Below are positions 24,201-34,484 of a DNA stretch of 64,000 nt, piece by piece. The DNA is from Linanthus parryae (lineage: Eukaryota; Streptophyta; Magnoliopsida; Ericales; Polemoniaceae). Made by a program: the position numbers and the translations under genes. A model generated the notes under the pieces. The model made no database searches. It worked only from the letters and a program-made list of their open reading frames with translations, and was not told the DNA's origin. The stretch lies in contig JALGPY010000002.1 in assembly GCA_023055425.1 (NCBI GenBank), positions 50,491,321-50,555,320 on the forward strand. The letters are read 5' to 3'. Position 1 is the first letter of the stretch. Every line of letters starts with the position of its first letter.

Positions 24201-25145
24201 TCTACTTCTTTTCAAATCCTGCACATTACGACAAATGTGAGAACCACATCCGGTATCTAATACCCAGGATGATGAAATAGAAAGATTGACGTCTATAACA
24301 TAAATACCTGGTGGTGGTGGAATCACTATTCCAAGCTTCTTATCCTCCAGATATTTAGGGCAATTCCTCCTCCAGTGACCCGGCTGGCTGCAGTAGTGAC
24401 ATTCACCTTTAGCCACACCTCCACTAGGCTTTAGGGCTTCCTTGGATTTCACAACTTTCTTGCGTTTTCCTTTTGAAGTAGATGCAACTGTCTTGCCCTT
24501 CTTCTTGTGTACCATCATTATGGCTTTGCCCTTGCCTTTATTGATGCTCTGCTCAGCTGTCTTTAGCATGTTCAATAGGTCTGGCAAAGACTTGTTGATC
24601 TCATTCATATTATAGTTCATAATGAACTGATTATAACTGTCAGGAAACGATTGCAAGACGAGATCAGTCGCCAAGTCCTGGCCAATTGGGAACCCCAGTC
24701 TCTCAAGGTTCTCTATGTACCTGATCATCCGGAGTACATGAGGGCCTACTGGATTCCCCTCTGCAAGACTACTTTTGAACAACGCTTTAGACACCTCATA
24801 GCGCTCATGCCTTTCCTGTTCCTGAAACAATTGTTTCAAGTGTCTGATCATATCATAGGCTTCCATGTTCTCGTGTTGCTTCTGAAGCTCACCAGTCATG
24901 GTGCAAAGCATGAGGCAAGTCACGTCATTAGAATCATCAATATGTTTCTGATGTGCCCTTACTTCCGCTAGTAGAGACTCATCTTGTGGTGGGTCTGGAA
25001 TTGGAGTTTCCAAGACGTACAGCTTCTTTTCTTGCTTGAGGACAATCCTCAAGTTTCTGTACCAGTCAAGGAAATTTGTTCCAGACAATTTATCCTTCTC
25101 AAGGACAGATCGTAGGGATGAACTCGATGCGTTGTTGTTTGCCAT
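21211..25145 (-). pseudogene. gag-pol: copia gag-pol, two lesions
   Basis: This is colinear with the 1311-aa polyprotein of copia-1 over its whole length. Lesion 1: a GAA codon has become TAA at 23535-23537, in the integrase core between the first and second catalytic acidic residues; the frame resumes unchanged after it. Lesion 2: one base is lost from a T-run near 22281-22283, shifting the frame shortly before the YVDD box. From 22203 leftward the RT end and RNase H are again open. The zinc knuckle, protease, RT and RNase H motifs are otherwise preserved. It cannot make an intact polyprotein, but its RNA retains PBS, PPT and LTRs and could in principle be mobilised by copia-1 proteins (inference). 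Confidence 0.92.
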
Positions 25146-26745
25146 TTGGAATTCTACAAAACGAGAAATATGCAATTTAGTATTTTTTTGAACAATTTGA
25201 CTATATTTAACAATGGCTAGATTATTAAATATAGCTCCCACTATTTTTCTCGGATTAATAGCCCTCACTATTAAAGCGGAAAATATCTTTATACTTTCTA
25301 GTGGGTCCAAGATCCCTTTTTCACTTCTTCTTGAGCTTGCTTTGGCAAGTCACCCAAGAATTGGTTATTTGGGTAGGAACCATTCCAATTGCATCCCATG
25401 CAACTCTTGGTCCAATTAGGCGAATAAATTTCTTTTATTCTTTATCCAATTGGATAACTCCTAATTGTCATGCATCTAAGCTCATCAATCCAATTGACTC
25501 TTGCCTAGTTGCGTCCAACCTCTTGCTTTCAACATACACGCATTACTAGCTTGCGTCGTCCGCAACACATCATGAAAAATTAAAATCGCCTTGCTTTGGC
25601 AAGCCCGAATTTTAATAGGCCATGATCATGAAGGGTGTTTTGGCAAGAGAAGGCAAAACGCAATATTTAATTGAGGGATTTCTTTTAATTTGTTTGGTTG
25701 ATCTTTATCAACATGGTCTACTTATTTGGATTGGGCTATCCACAATAAAAGACCAACCTTGTTTATTATTATCTTGTTATTGTTTTGCTTGTAGCGCCAT
25801 ACACACAAAATAAATAACAAGGCATGAATAATAAACATCCACAAAAAAAAAAAAAAAAACGTGGCATGGATATGGCCTCTAGACTAATGATATTATCAAG
25901 CCAATGATAATATCTAATTGCCCTAAAGTGCCGAGCTCATCTCCATGTGCTCCACCATAGCTGCGCGCCTAGGGATGTCTTTTGGCTCCTTTGGTTCTCC
26001 GGTCTTCTTCTCCATGTTCTTGGCTATCATCTAAATATTTCTAATTCTAGCCTAACATCTAGAATAAATAAATAACAAAAGCCTCACATGTCGAGGAGAA
26101 AAAGAACGACTCGCAGGCCGTAAAACTTAATTAATTATTACATTAATTTGATCAGCTCGCAGGCCGTAAACCAAACCGCAAAACAATAAACATCCACAAT
26201 CCTAGGCCATATCCATCCACCATGCAATAAAGCACATAATACAGTTAAAACCAATTTTTAACGCGCTTGTTTAATTTTAATGAAATTGGGTAACTAGGGT
26301 TTCACAACGGTCCAAAGGGTCCATGCCAACAAGTGGCCCGAACCCTAGGACCGCCGCACGCCTAGGGGGCCGCGGCCTTGCTTGGCGCGCAAGGGAGGGG
26401 CGGGCGGCTAGGGTTTTGGCCCTAGTCCCCTTCCTCCTTCCTTGTTGCCCAAGCAAGGTTGTTTCCATATGGATTTATTTCCATAATTTTGTTTCCATAA
26501 TTGAAAACCCCTTTTCAATCATGTGTCCATGAACCCTAATTTTTCAAGAACCCAATTATTCACAACCTATGTGATTAAACTCACCAATTCTAACATCCAA
26601 TGTTAAATTGGGTCTTGTTTGATTGAATCAAATTCAATATTGCATCTACTATGCCAATTTTTCAGTTTTCGCGTAATAAACAATAATACGGTGTATGAAC
26701 TGAAATCGTAAACACATAATATCATGTTATGCTCTACGACCTGTG
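25146..26745 (-). other. copia-2 untranslated leader
   Basis: About 1.6 kb homologous to the copia-1 leader. It contains a run of As near 25843-25859 where copia-1 has a shorter, interrupted run. In copia-2 the gag frame stays open 56 codons upstream of the shared Met because of a one-base difference, but conservation starts at the Met. Confidence 0.75.
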
Positions 26746-26757
26746 GCTCTGATACCA
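26746..26757 (-). promoter_or_regulatory. copia-2 primer binding site (tRNA-iMet)
   Basis: TGGTATCAGAGC on the minus strand, one base inside the 5' LTR, identical to copia-1. Confidence 0.95.
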
Positions 26758-26758
26758 C

Positions 26759-28191
26759 TGTTGGGTTTTGACGTAGGTAACGCAGCGGAATAACAAAAAT
26801 TAATCCTACTCAAAGCCCACCAAGGATCACAGGAAGAGACATCATAACATGATTAAGGACATAGAAGATGTGTACCTTTTGATTTGTGAGATCACACAAA
26901 GAATGATGTCCTCGTCTCTACGGTTGATCCACGTCTAGAGGTGAGATCTAGATTCTTCCTTCACAACAAGTGCTAGCTTGAACCCGTAGGAAGAGGGAAG
27001 AAGATCAAAGCAACAAAGCAACAAAGGACAAAGGAGGGGGCGGCCTCCTTTTGCCGTCGGGTAGAGGGGGCGGACGGGGGCTAGGGTTTCGGCCCTAGCT
27101 CTTTGTCTTGCTCTCTATTTTTCTCTCCCACTCTTTATGTGTTATGTCTAATAATAACTCATGTAATGGGAAGGAAGCTAGAGCCTCCTTTATATACTCC
27201 AACAACTCCTTGTTGTTTCCATAAAAGAGTTTCTTGTTCTAGTAGGACTAGAACTATTCCCTTCCTTGCAAATTAGTCCTACTAAGTTTGCAAGGTTTTG
27301 CACAATGATCCTTCTATTAATTAATCCATATTAATTAATCCCAAATCTAGCTCTACTCTATTTGACGTGTGACCCCATAGGTTTCTATATAGTTGGTAGT
27401 AACTATTACTAAGATGGAGCGGTGTCTAGCAACACATCCATGCAACACAACCAATAGAAATAGTCAGTGATCCCGACAAACCTTTGTGCCCAATATGTCA
27501 TATTGCATTATCCCTTTGTCACCATATCCGGACACGAGACATAAATAGTCACACTCGTATATCCAATCCATAGTTCCTCGATCCTGGGAATATGCTTATG
27601 CTTGCAGATAACATTAATATCTCTATATTAATTTATCTGAGTCTGGTCAGACATTCAATAAGCCTCATCCCTCGAGTGGCCGTGGATATTTACCCCCATT
27701 ATGTAGGAGGGATAAATCCTATCTACATCACTACGATCTCTAAGCTTGCTTCCTATCACGCCCGATAGCCACCTTTATGATTACCCAGTTACGGTGTAAC
27801 GTTTGATAACATCAAAGCGCAATATTTCACAACTAGAGTATCTAGTGACTTCAAGTCCAAGGATTGCAATAATATTAGCACTACGAAAAGCGATTGTGAC
27901 TTCACATAATCTAATGTATCCTTTTCGTCGTGGGTCAATCCAGTATGCCATTACTCCTAATGCACACCCATATGTTAGACTTGATATCTCCATATCAATC
28001 TACCCATATACTAGTCTATATTTGATTGTCCTATTAATCAATATAATGGACTGGGGACATTTAAGATAAATAACACAATTTATCTAAGGACTTCATTATA
28101 TTAAATATCGCCATAAATAATAAATGAATACTCTAGCCAAAACATTGTTCATACTAAATCTACGATTGCCTCTAGGGCATCTATTTCAACA
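26759..28191 (-). repeat. copia-2 5' LTR
   Basis: 1433 bp. Its outer end has TTCAACA in place of TCCAACA, so the terminal CAACA is retained. The TATA box is at 27188-27196 on the minus strand. It is followed by the TSD copy GTAGT at 28192-28196. Confidence 0.95.
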
Positions 28192-28196
28192 GTAGT

Positions 28197-30209
28197 TTGA
28201 AGAGACTCTAGACCAAATGGATAAATTAGTAAAAGATAATTCAATATTACAAAAAAAAGGAGATAAGCTTCTCCCAATCACACGGCAATACTACTGAGTT
28301 TTCTCAAAAAACAAGACAACTCTCCTTCCTTTATTTAAACTTCATCTTCTTCTTCTTCACCTTCGTCCAGCCACCACCATCACCACAACCTCCACCATCA
28401 TAGCCACCGCACTCTCTCTCCCTCCTCTCTCCCTCCTCTCTCCCTATCTCTATCTCTTCCACTCTGTTCTGCCCGACGAAGAGAAGCAGGAGCAGCGGCG
28501 GCGGTGAAGCCGCTGCCCTCCCCGACGGACGAGACCCACACCACCACCACCGATTGCCTCCCCTCTCCCTCTCTCTCAGCCTTCTTCTCTATCTCCCCCC
28601 TCTGTTCTCTGCGACCAAGACGGCAACAGGAGCACCAGCAGCGGCGACGGCAACAGTGGCCGAAGCCACGCCGAAACCACCGACCCGTGACCCGACCCGA
28701 CGAGCAACGCCTCCTCCTTCGCTCTCCTCCACTTGCAGAAGCTCCCCCACCACCCTAGGAGCTCGACCAGACTCCAGGTAGCCAGAAACAACCACCCCAG
28801 TCACCGGAGCACCATCGTTTTCGGCGATTTTCCGGCGAAACTTCGGCGATCGATTTCTTTGCCATTCGGTATCCGATTTTGATGATTTTTGTCACGAATC
28901 ACATTATTTTAACTTGAATTTGAGTTTTATATTGTTGAAATCATATGGGTAACAAAGGATAATCGGATTGGTGATTCGGGTTTTGATTCATGATGAGGAT
29001 GATGAAGGAGGGTACTTTTTGTTATTTTCAGAAACTTTAGGGTAGGTTATGACTTATGCTGAAAATGTTAATTTGAATAAGGGGGTAGCTAGTTGTAATA
29101 TTTAGATTATATATCCTGAATTTTATTTATCCATTTTGTTTAACTTGTTTAAAATTAACTAATTATATACTCTAAATGAATGAAAACATATACTTTTGTG
29201 ATATAAACTATAGAAGGGCATATTTACAAAAACGAATACTAGACAATATTTATAAGTTGGTTTCCATAAAAGACAATCGTGTGTGTGTGTGTGTGTAATG
29301 AAAATAAAAAGTTAAATTGTAAATTTGTTATTACTAATATTACAATCGATTTCTTGAAAATAAATAAATAAGAATTTCATTTTTATGTAATCAATAAATA
29401 ATAATCTTCATTATTAACTAAATGTCATTTTTAAACAAATAGTAAGTTTGTAAATAATTATTATAATCTAATAATCTCCTTACCAAAAAGTGAAATTATA
29501 AAATATTATTTTCTTGAAATAGAATGAATTAGTTGTAAATTGGAAATATTAACAAATGATTTATCTAGCCAAAAATACCGCTTTTACAATTGTATAATTT
29601 CTATGCTTTTGATGCTTAGTAGTATTCTTTATTAAAATAATAATTAGTTGCCAAATAATACTTGTTCACTTTAACAATATTTCAAAGTATTATTTTGTAG
29701 CCGCTTTACTTTCTTAAATAATCATATTTTTATAACTAAAATAACAACCTCTTATTTTATTATTAAATGAGTTAAGGACAAATCTAATTAAATAAGTATG
29801 TCCTCTTAAAAATATTTATTTAAGAGATTGTGAGGATTGAGTCTAGCGTTTCATCCTAGCCGAGCATACATATAGAGTTAGTGCATGATTTGCTTAGAAA
29901 TATCACTGTTGTAACTAGATGATTGATAAATTGTAGGCGACGGATTTGTGGACATAGGCTTTGTCGACCATCCTACGTACTAACTGTTGAGTCAACATCA
30001 GGTGAGTTTTACATGCTTAGCCTAGCTAGCCTAACTTCCTTCGTGTCATAACATGATTTTATTATACGTCTCAAAATGTATTTTTGTGATACACATGTTT
30101 TACTTGTTATTGGTTACGTTTCGAAATGGTTGTTTTGGAACTGTCAAACGATAATAATAACACGTTAATAACGTAAAGTGGAATCGCATGTACCGGACTC
30201 TGTTACTAT
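28197..30209 (+). mobile_element. LTR-D segment 2: leader and AT-rich body
   Basis: A CT- then GC-rich leader (about 28320-28860, with 'ccggcg' motifs) is followed by 1.3 kb of AT-rich sequence with a (GT)n run at about 29279-29297. It has no coding signal beyond compositional frames. Confidence 0.65.
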
Positions 30210-30463
30210 TTGGGAGGTCCTTTGTTGACCATTATTATTTGGGAGGCCCTTTGTTGGCCATGGCTCTTCGCCTTGTTGGCTAGAGTCCCAGCTAGTACTC
30301 ACCCTTCTGGCATTTTGCTTCTTAAGGGGGTGTTGCAACACTTAAGGTCTAATCTGGCAGTTGGGAGGTCCTTTGTTGACCATTAAGGAGGTCCTTTGTT
30401 GACCATTACTATTTGGGAGGTCCTTTGTTGACCATTAAGGAGGTCATTTGTTGACCATTACTG
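30210..30463 (+). repeat. Minisatellite with short inverted ends
   Basis: A 15-base core, ggtcctttgttgacc, recurs near 30213, 30366, 30389 and 30418, with variants near 30242 (ggccctttgttggcc) and 30442 (ggtcatttgttgacc). Copies are spaced irregularly and joined by 'attaag' or 'attactatttg'. The core ends are complementary (GGTC/GACC) and the GGCC/GGCC variant keeps the pairing. It lies inside LTR-D only; LTRs A-C were not seen to have it. Confidence 0.8.
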
Positions 30464-30819
30464 CTTCCGGTACTGTGCTTAATAATTGGCTCATTTGATT
30501 CTATATTTGGAAAGTGATAATTTGATTCTTATTCTATTTGGAAACTGGCACTTGTGAAGGATTTAATTGGAAATATTTGAAGCTGGATATTGCCAATCGT
30601 AATTTGGCTGACACTGTTGTTTATGACGCTGCAAACTCTAATTTTGGGTTTCTTTTACTCATACTATGTTATTCCTCAATTTTTATTAAACGTGTAGCAA
30701 TGTGATGATTCTCATCTTCCCGTTTTACATGCTAAGGTGTATCTCACTCAGTATTGCATGCTGACTTTCGAAAAACTGCGGTCTTTGTTTTCATTCCCCC
30801 GCAGGTTTAGGAGCTGGGA

Positions 30820-31359
30820 GATGGGCGTAGGACTGCAACTCGGGCGGGCTGGACGGGTTGGCACCCCTGTCCAAGCCCGAGCCCAAGTTCTGTCGCGGCT
30901 GCCCGAGCCCAGCCCGACCCGGGTTAAGAGCATTGTCAACCCGTCCGAGCCCAAATTCGTATAAATCAATTCGGGTTCGGGTTGAATTCGGGCTATTACA
31001 TTAAACTTAATAATCTTGTTAAAAACACACAAAAATAATAAAGTGTTGGCGAAAATAAAATCAACTAGGTCAAGAACAAGGCAATGATTAAAAACATCGC
31101 AAATAATCAAGAGAAAAGTATCATATTCATGTTAGATATGCTACATAATTCTAGGTAGTGGTCATGCAAATCGGGCAATTCGGGTTAGCTGGTCGCTCGA
31201 TTTTTGTGCCCAAGCCCGACCCTAATTGCAATTCGGGCTGAGAATTTCTGTCCAAGCCCGTCCAAATTACCAAAACTATGTGTACGGGCCCTATTTAAGT
31301 TCGGGTTGAGCTCGGGTTGGTCGGGTTCAACCCGCCCAAGTTGCACCCCTAGATGGGCG
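30820..31359. mobile_element. Non-autonomous hAT element (30828-31351)
   Basis: The 524-bp insertion has the 8-bp TSD GATGGGCG (30820-30827 and 31352-31359) and imperfect terminal inverted repeats, TAGGACTGCAACTCGGGCGG at the left and TAGGGGTGCAACTTGGGCGG at the right. The 8-bp TSD and TA.GG.TGCAAC ends fit the hAT superfamily. Both subterminal regions are packed with GCCCGA/TCGGGC words in both orientations, as in transposase-binding repeats of hAT elements; the centre is AT-rich. No transposase frame is present. The frames spanning it are composition-driven. Confidence 0.88.
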
Positions 31360-31663
31360 TAAGGGGATCGTGGACTCACCTAGTATCTAGCAGTACTTAT
31401 TAAAAATCAACTCTTAGCATAATCTTATCTTGTTTAATAGTAGACTAATCTCCTCTTGTGTAATAGTATGTTTCATGTTGAAGACAATCATCGTTTGTAA
31501 TATATTTAAGTATGGAATGTTTTGTTCACGATTCCGCTGTTTCTTTATGAGTAGCACCCTCCCGGTCTCTCCTGAGACGGAATGAGGGGGTGTTACATCA
31601 TCGGGCGGAGGCACCTTTCCAAATGGACGGTTCGGCCGACCGTATGACTTGGGGGGTGTTGCA
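31360..31663 (+). mobile_element. End of LTR-D, C-D TSD, end of LTR-B
   Basis: LTR-D runs to CA at 31597, followed by TSD TCATC (31598-31602). LTR-B then resumes at 31603 and ends in TGTTGCA at 31663. The two LTR ends share a '(g)5-6tgttRca' terminus, which supports common family membership. Confidence 0.72.
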
Positions 31664-31894
31664 TCATCTGTCCACCAAAGTGCCAGACCACCAACAATGC
31701 CATTAGGTGCAACATAATCCGCATTTGGGAAGTTCGAACTTCTCTTTATTCTGTCATTTTTTTTCCTTCTTATTTTTAATTTCTGATAAGAAAACAAAAG
31801 TGGGCGATGGGCTCTCACAAGACCTCAGAGTGTCTGGACTGTCAGGGGACGTCCCAAGTCCGAACCCCTGACAGTTCCAGCATAGACTCAGCAT
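31664..31894 (-). pseudogene. LINE-X ORF2 start: endonuclease first part
   Basis: TCATC (31664-31668) is the right LTR-B TSD. ORF2 starts at the ATG at 31892-31894: 'MLSLCWNCQGFG' is the usual MS.LSWNCRGLG opening of plant LINE endonucleases, and 'PTFVFLSEIKNKK' carries the conserved FLSE (catalytic glutamate). A frameshift near 31760-31775 moves the frame; 'NGIVGGLALWWTDD' then matches the GGLALFW strand. Reading stops at the LTR-B insertion and continues at 3787 in the same frame with 'IAVNVMWKNAHMFQIL'. Confidence 0.85.
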
Positions 31895-33779
31895 TGCTCG
31901 TGGCTGTTTAAGGTCAGCCACCACCACCTTGTTTTGAGAAGAGAGAACAGCAAAATCAACTTGACACTGAGTTGCTCAAATTCATCCATGTATTGAGCAT
32001 AAATACTATCATCATTAGTAAAAGTTGCGACTGGATACTTAACTATCAACCACAGTGTGCTCCACACAGATTTGAAACTCCTTGTTTCCAGTAATTCTGG
32101 TTTGCGATTGGCTGACCATACGGGCATACTATTCGTCTTCCCTATTCGAAATGTGACATTCCTTGTCCTTCCTTGAAGTCGTAGTCTGAGATAGCCCCTC
32201 ACAGTGTCTCTTAAGACTGCAATTTGAAATCTCAGAAGCAACTCGTTTCCGTTTACTCACATCCAGACGAACAAAAACCCTAGATAGGCTGATATCCATG
32301 AATGGATTCACAATTCGACCGGCATCTTCATGTTTTTCCAAAATTCCAACTTGTCCTTCAGATAGAGTAGAGAATTCCTTAACTGCCCTTCCTTTAAACC
32401 TCTTAAATTTTCGAGCGGAGTACATAGAGCTATTGGGCTTATCAGTGTAAGGAATGAGAGTGGGCTCAATTAGTTGTCCATCACTTGAGTCCAGCTCGGT
32501 ATTAAAATTCAAAATTGGCCCGTCACTAACCCTGGGCCCACACGGGGACAAATAACAGGCCCGTCCCCAATAATAAACCCATCATTAACAATAGGCCCAC
32601 ATGGGGACAAATAGCAGAGAGGATTCTCAGAGACTATCAAATTTTGACAACCATAGTCCTTATCTTTTTCCATAAGAGCATTTACCTCCCCCCTGTTGTT
32701 GAGTTCCTAGAACTATTTCCTCATTGTCCTCTAGCACACTTGGCCTATTTTCACGCCATTGATCATCATCATGGTCACTAAGCACCTGCGTATCAGAAAG
32801 GACAATGTACGAGCGATGCTAGCTGGCAGAGGACCGTTAGCCACAGTCGCGTTCGAATCAATTTGTGATTATGTACCACCCCAATCTTGACAGCTCAATA
32901 AACGCGTGCGATCGCCCCCATGGTGTACCACGCGCTCCTTAGTCGAAACCGGTGTACTGGATGGATTTTCCTATTCTTCCTCCGTCATCGGCGAACCCCA
33001 AATTTGAAGAAACTTTTCAGCTTCCGGCGTTAGCCATGCCAGTTTAGGGCTCCGTCTCTTCTCATGAGTACATCTTAAGAACATCCCATAATCATGGCAA
33101 CCCTTGCAATGTTCTGGTGAGAAATCACAATCCTTATCAATATGACCTAACGGCCCGCAGTTGTACAATAGTCACCAATATGCTCATAGTGGAGGCCTTG
33201 CTGGAGTCTGCGACCATTGTTGTTGTAGAGAAACGCCTGAGGAAGAGGTTTTGCAAGTTTCACCATAACTTGGAATCGAACATGATGAGAGCTTGAATTC
33301 TTTCCAATCGTTTCCTCGTCAATGTATATAATTTCACCAGCAACTTTACCGATCAATCTCACATTCTTCTCCCTTTTGAAAGTCGGTGGGAGTCCCGGAA
33401 CCTGAATCCAGAACGGACTCATGGAGAAATCAATCTCTTTCAGTGCTATCTTTGGAGGCCAATTCTTCAAGACTAACAGTGAGTTTGTAATATTCCATGG
33501 GAGACCAGCCATGACTGTTTCACAATCAGACTTGCTCTGAAAACAGAAATTGAAGCAGTTTTTTTTCCGCATGTCGATTCAGATATCAGCCTTCAATCGC
33601 CACAAGCCTTGAACGATCTTCTTCACCACCGCCACTGAGAACTTCTTCTGAGAAAGAAGCTTCCCAACCAGCACCTGAGAGGACGAAGCTTTCGCAGCTT
33701 CCTCATCAACTTCTAGATCCAGAATGAGATCTTCCAATTCAGGGTTTTCTACAAAACCCTCCATAGCAATCAGAGACAA
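31895..33779 (-). pseudogene. LINE-X ORF1 (DUF4283-like, CCHC zinc finger)
   Basis: ORF1 of plant L1-type LINEs makes an RNA-binding chaperone-like protein. It starts with 'MEGFVENPELEDLILDLE' (Met at about 33764). The DUF4283-like part (33147-33572) has 'FNFCFQSKSDCETVM', 'GLPWNITNSLLVL' and 'FWIQVPGLP'. The zinc knuckle follows in another frame (32971-33168): CYNCG-like then 'LGHIDKDC'. Lesions: an in-frame TGA at 33579-33581, a frameshift right at the zinc knuckle near 33165, and further stops through the C-terminal tail (32129-32551 remains open). The gene reads directly into ORF2. Confidence 0.82.
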
Positions 33780-33990
33780 ATGTCAAGAAACGAGCTTTGG
33801 GAGGAGAAGAAACAACCAGGTGGAGAAGGGAAAGATTCAGCGGTAGCTAGAAAAAACCAGAGAAGGGAAGAAATGGGAATCGAGATAGGGTACCGATAAA
33901 AAATCGAGTACCAAGAAGACTAAGGCAAGAGCTAGTCGCAAAGCTAGGAAAAGATCTAGAAAACTCACATCAGGAAAATTTTCTAGCTGA
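33780..33990 (-). mobile_element. Probable LINE-X 5' untranslated region
   Basis: Purine-rich on the plus strand (gaagggaagaaatggg and similar), it lies directly upstream of the ORF1 start. The exact 5' end of the LINE cannot be fixed, because the partner TSD at the LINE 3' end is outside the window. Confidence 0.45.
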
Positions 33991-34484
33991 AATTATATCA
34001 CTAACTTGATCAATTTGAGCTATAAAGTCAAGTAATTGAATAAACCTATATTACTGAACAAATTTTGGATATTGGATATTGTACGATTGCACTGAGATTA
34101 TTTTAATCTGCAGACATAACAAACGAAATTGTTGAAAAGAGGCCGATCGAAAATACCAAACATGCACTAAGGCTGAATGCTGAGTTTGTTTCTGAGAAAT
34201 GCTTGGTTCTCAATAAATCACTGTGGTGATCCCTCACCCTCAGTGAATTCAAACTAGACACCACCGGGTCACATAGAAAGCAACTCTCATGGCCTTTAAT
34301 GCGGTGGCCAAACACGGCGAATCAACTTCAGTCATAAACATTTAACTTGAATTTCTTGTGAAAGATTCCATTCTAATCAATCAACAAAAACAAACAAGTC
34401 ACTCTGCTAAAATTTCAAAACATAAACATTCATTTATTTCCTTGGTTTCTTTTCTGAGCAACTGACATTTTATTCTTTTAACTG
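33991..34484. other. AT-rich sequence, likely 3' flank of the next gene
   Basis: No gene, repeat end or RNA is recognised. A 70-aa minus-strand frame (34103-34315) has no recognisable motif. The 'ttttattcttttaactg' just left of the stop at 34485 could be 3' UTR. Confidence 0.4.

Larger units (their letters stand above)
19766..28191 (-). mobile_element. Ty1/copia retrotransposon copia-2, full length but mutated
   Basis: This is an 8426-bp member of the same family as copia-1, in the same orientation, with LTRs of 1431 and 1433 bp, PBS, PPT and the 5-bp TSD GTAGT. Its two LTRs differ from each other at several sites: a 5-base gap in 'ccggattggacac', an insertion near 'caacaaag', A/T near the LTR end, and CCAACA against TCAACA at the terminus. 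It is therefore older than copia-1. Gag-pol has one nonsense codon and one frameshift. Its LTRs also share a subfamily difference from copia-1 in the 'gctagcttgaacc' region. Confidence 0.95.
16462..31597 (+). mobile_element. Internally deleted Ty3/gypsy-type element C-D
   Basis: Net of copia-2 and the hAT element, this is about 6.2 kb: a 5' LTR (C) starting TGTAACACCC, about 430 bp of internal sequence holding only a gag tail and PPT, and a 3' LTR (D) starting TGTAATATCC and ending GGGGTGTTACA. TSD TCATC flanks it (16457-16461, 31598-31602). The internal end 'cgaggacgaag' followed by G-rich PPT resembles plant chromovirus elements of the Tekay/Del type (recalled pattern, not searched). PBS, most of gag and all of pol are missing, so it could only move with proteins from elsewhere. 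The two LTRs look clearly diverged, so it is old, or the ends come from two subfamilies joined by recombination. Confidence 0.72.
19631..31597 (+). repeat. 3' LTR of element C-D (LTR-D), interrupted
   Basis: LTR-D is about 3.0 kb net, split by copia-2 (19766-28191) and the hAT element (30828-31351). Own sequence: 19631-19765, 28197-30827 and 31360-31597. It has a CT-rich leader at 28320-28860 preceded by 'tttatttaaac', a possible TATA-like box near 28330. An AT-rich body follows, then a short minisatellite (30210-30463) and the conserved 'ctgcggtc...ccccgcaggttt' block. It ends 'gacggaatgagggggtgttaca', similar to the end of LTR-B. The short frames in the leader are compositional. Confidence 0.72.
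3793..31663 (+). mobile_element. Solo LTR (LTR-B) with nested insertions
   Basis: LTR-B starts TGAAATGCCC and ends GGGGTGTTGCA, flanked by TCATC on both sides inside LINE-X. After removing the Mutator-like element, copia-1, element C-D and one TSD copy for each, about 3.4 kb remains, with no PBS, gag, pol or second LTR, so it is best read as a solo LTR left by LTR-LTR recombination. Its own sequence is at 3793-4222, 5091-7968, 16416-16461 and 31603-31663. Family features: a CT-rich leader, and near the 3' end the block 'gcggtcggcttttgttatt' followed by 'cccgcaggtt'. Orientation is inferred from that order, which is shared with C-D, whose PPT and gag tail read left to right. Ty3/gypsy origin is inferred by similarity to C-D. 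Confidence 0.8.

Noticed and set aside
16462..31663. Alternative reading in which C-D ends at 31663 and LTR-B at 31597
   Set aside because: With the chosen ends both LTR-B and the LINE become continuous and each TSD is used once. The alternative leaves an unexplained 66-bp tail, though it is not strictly excluded.
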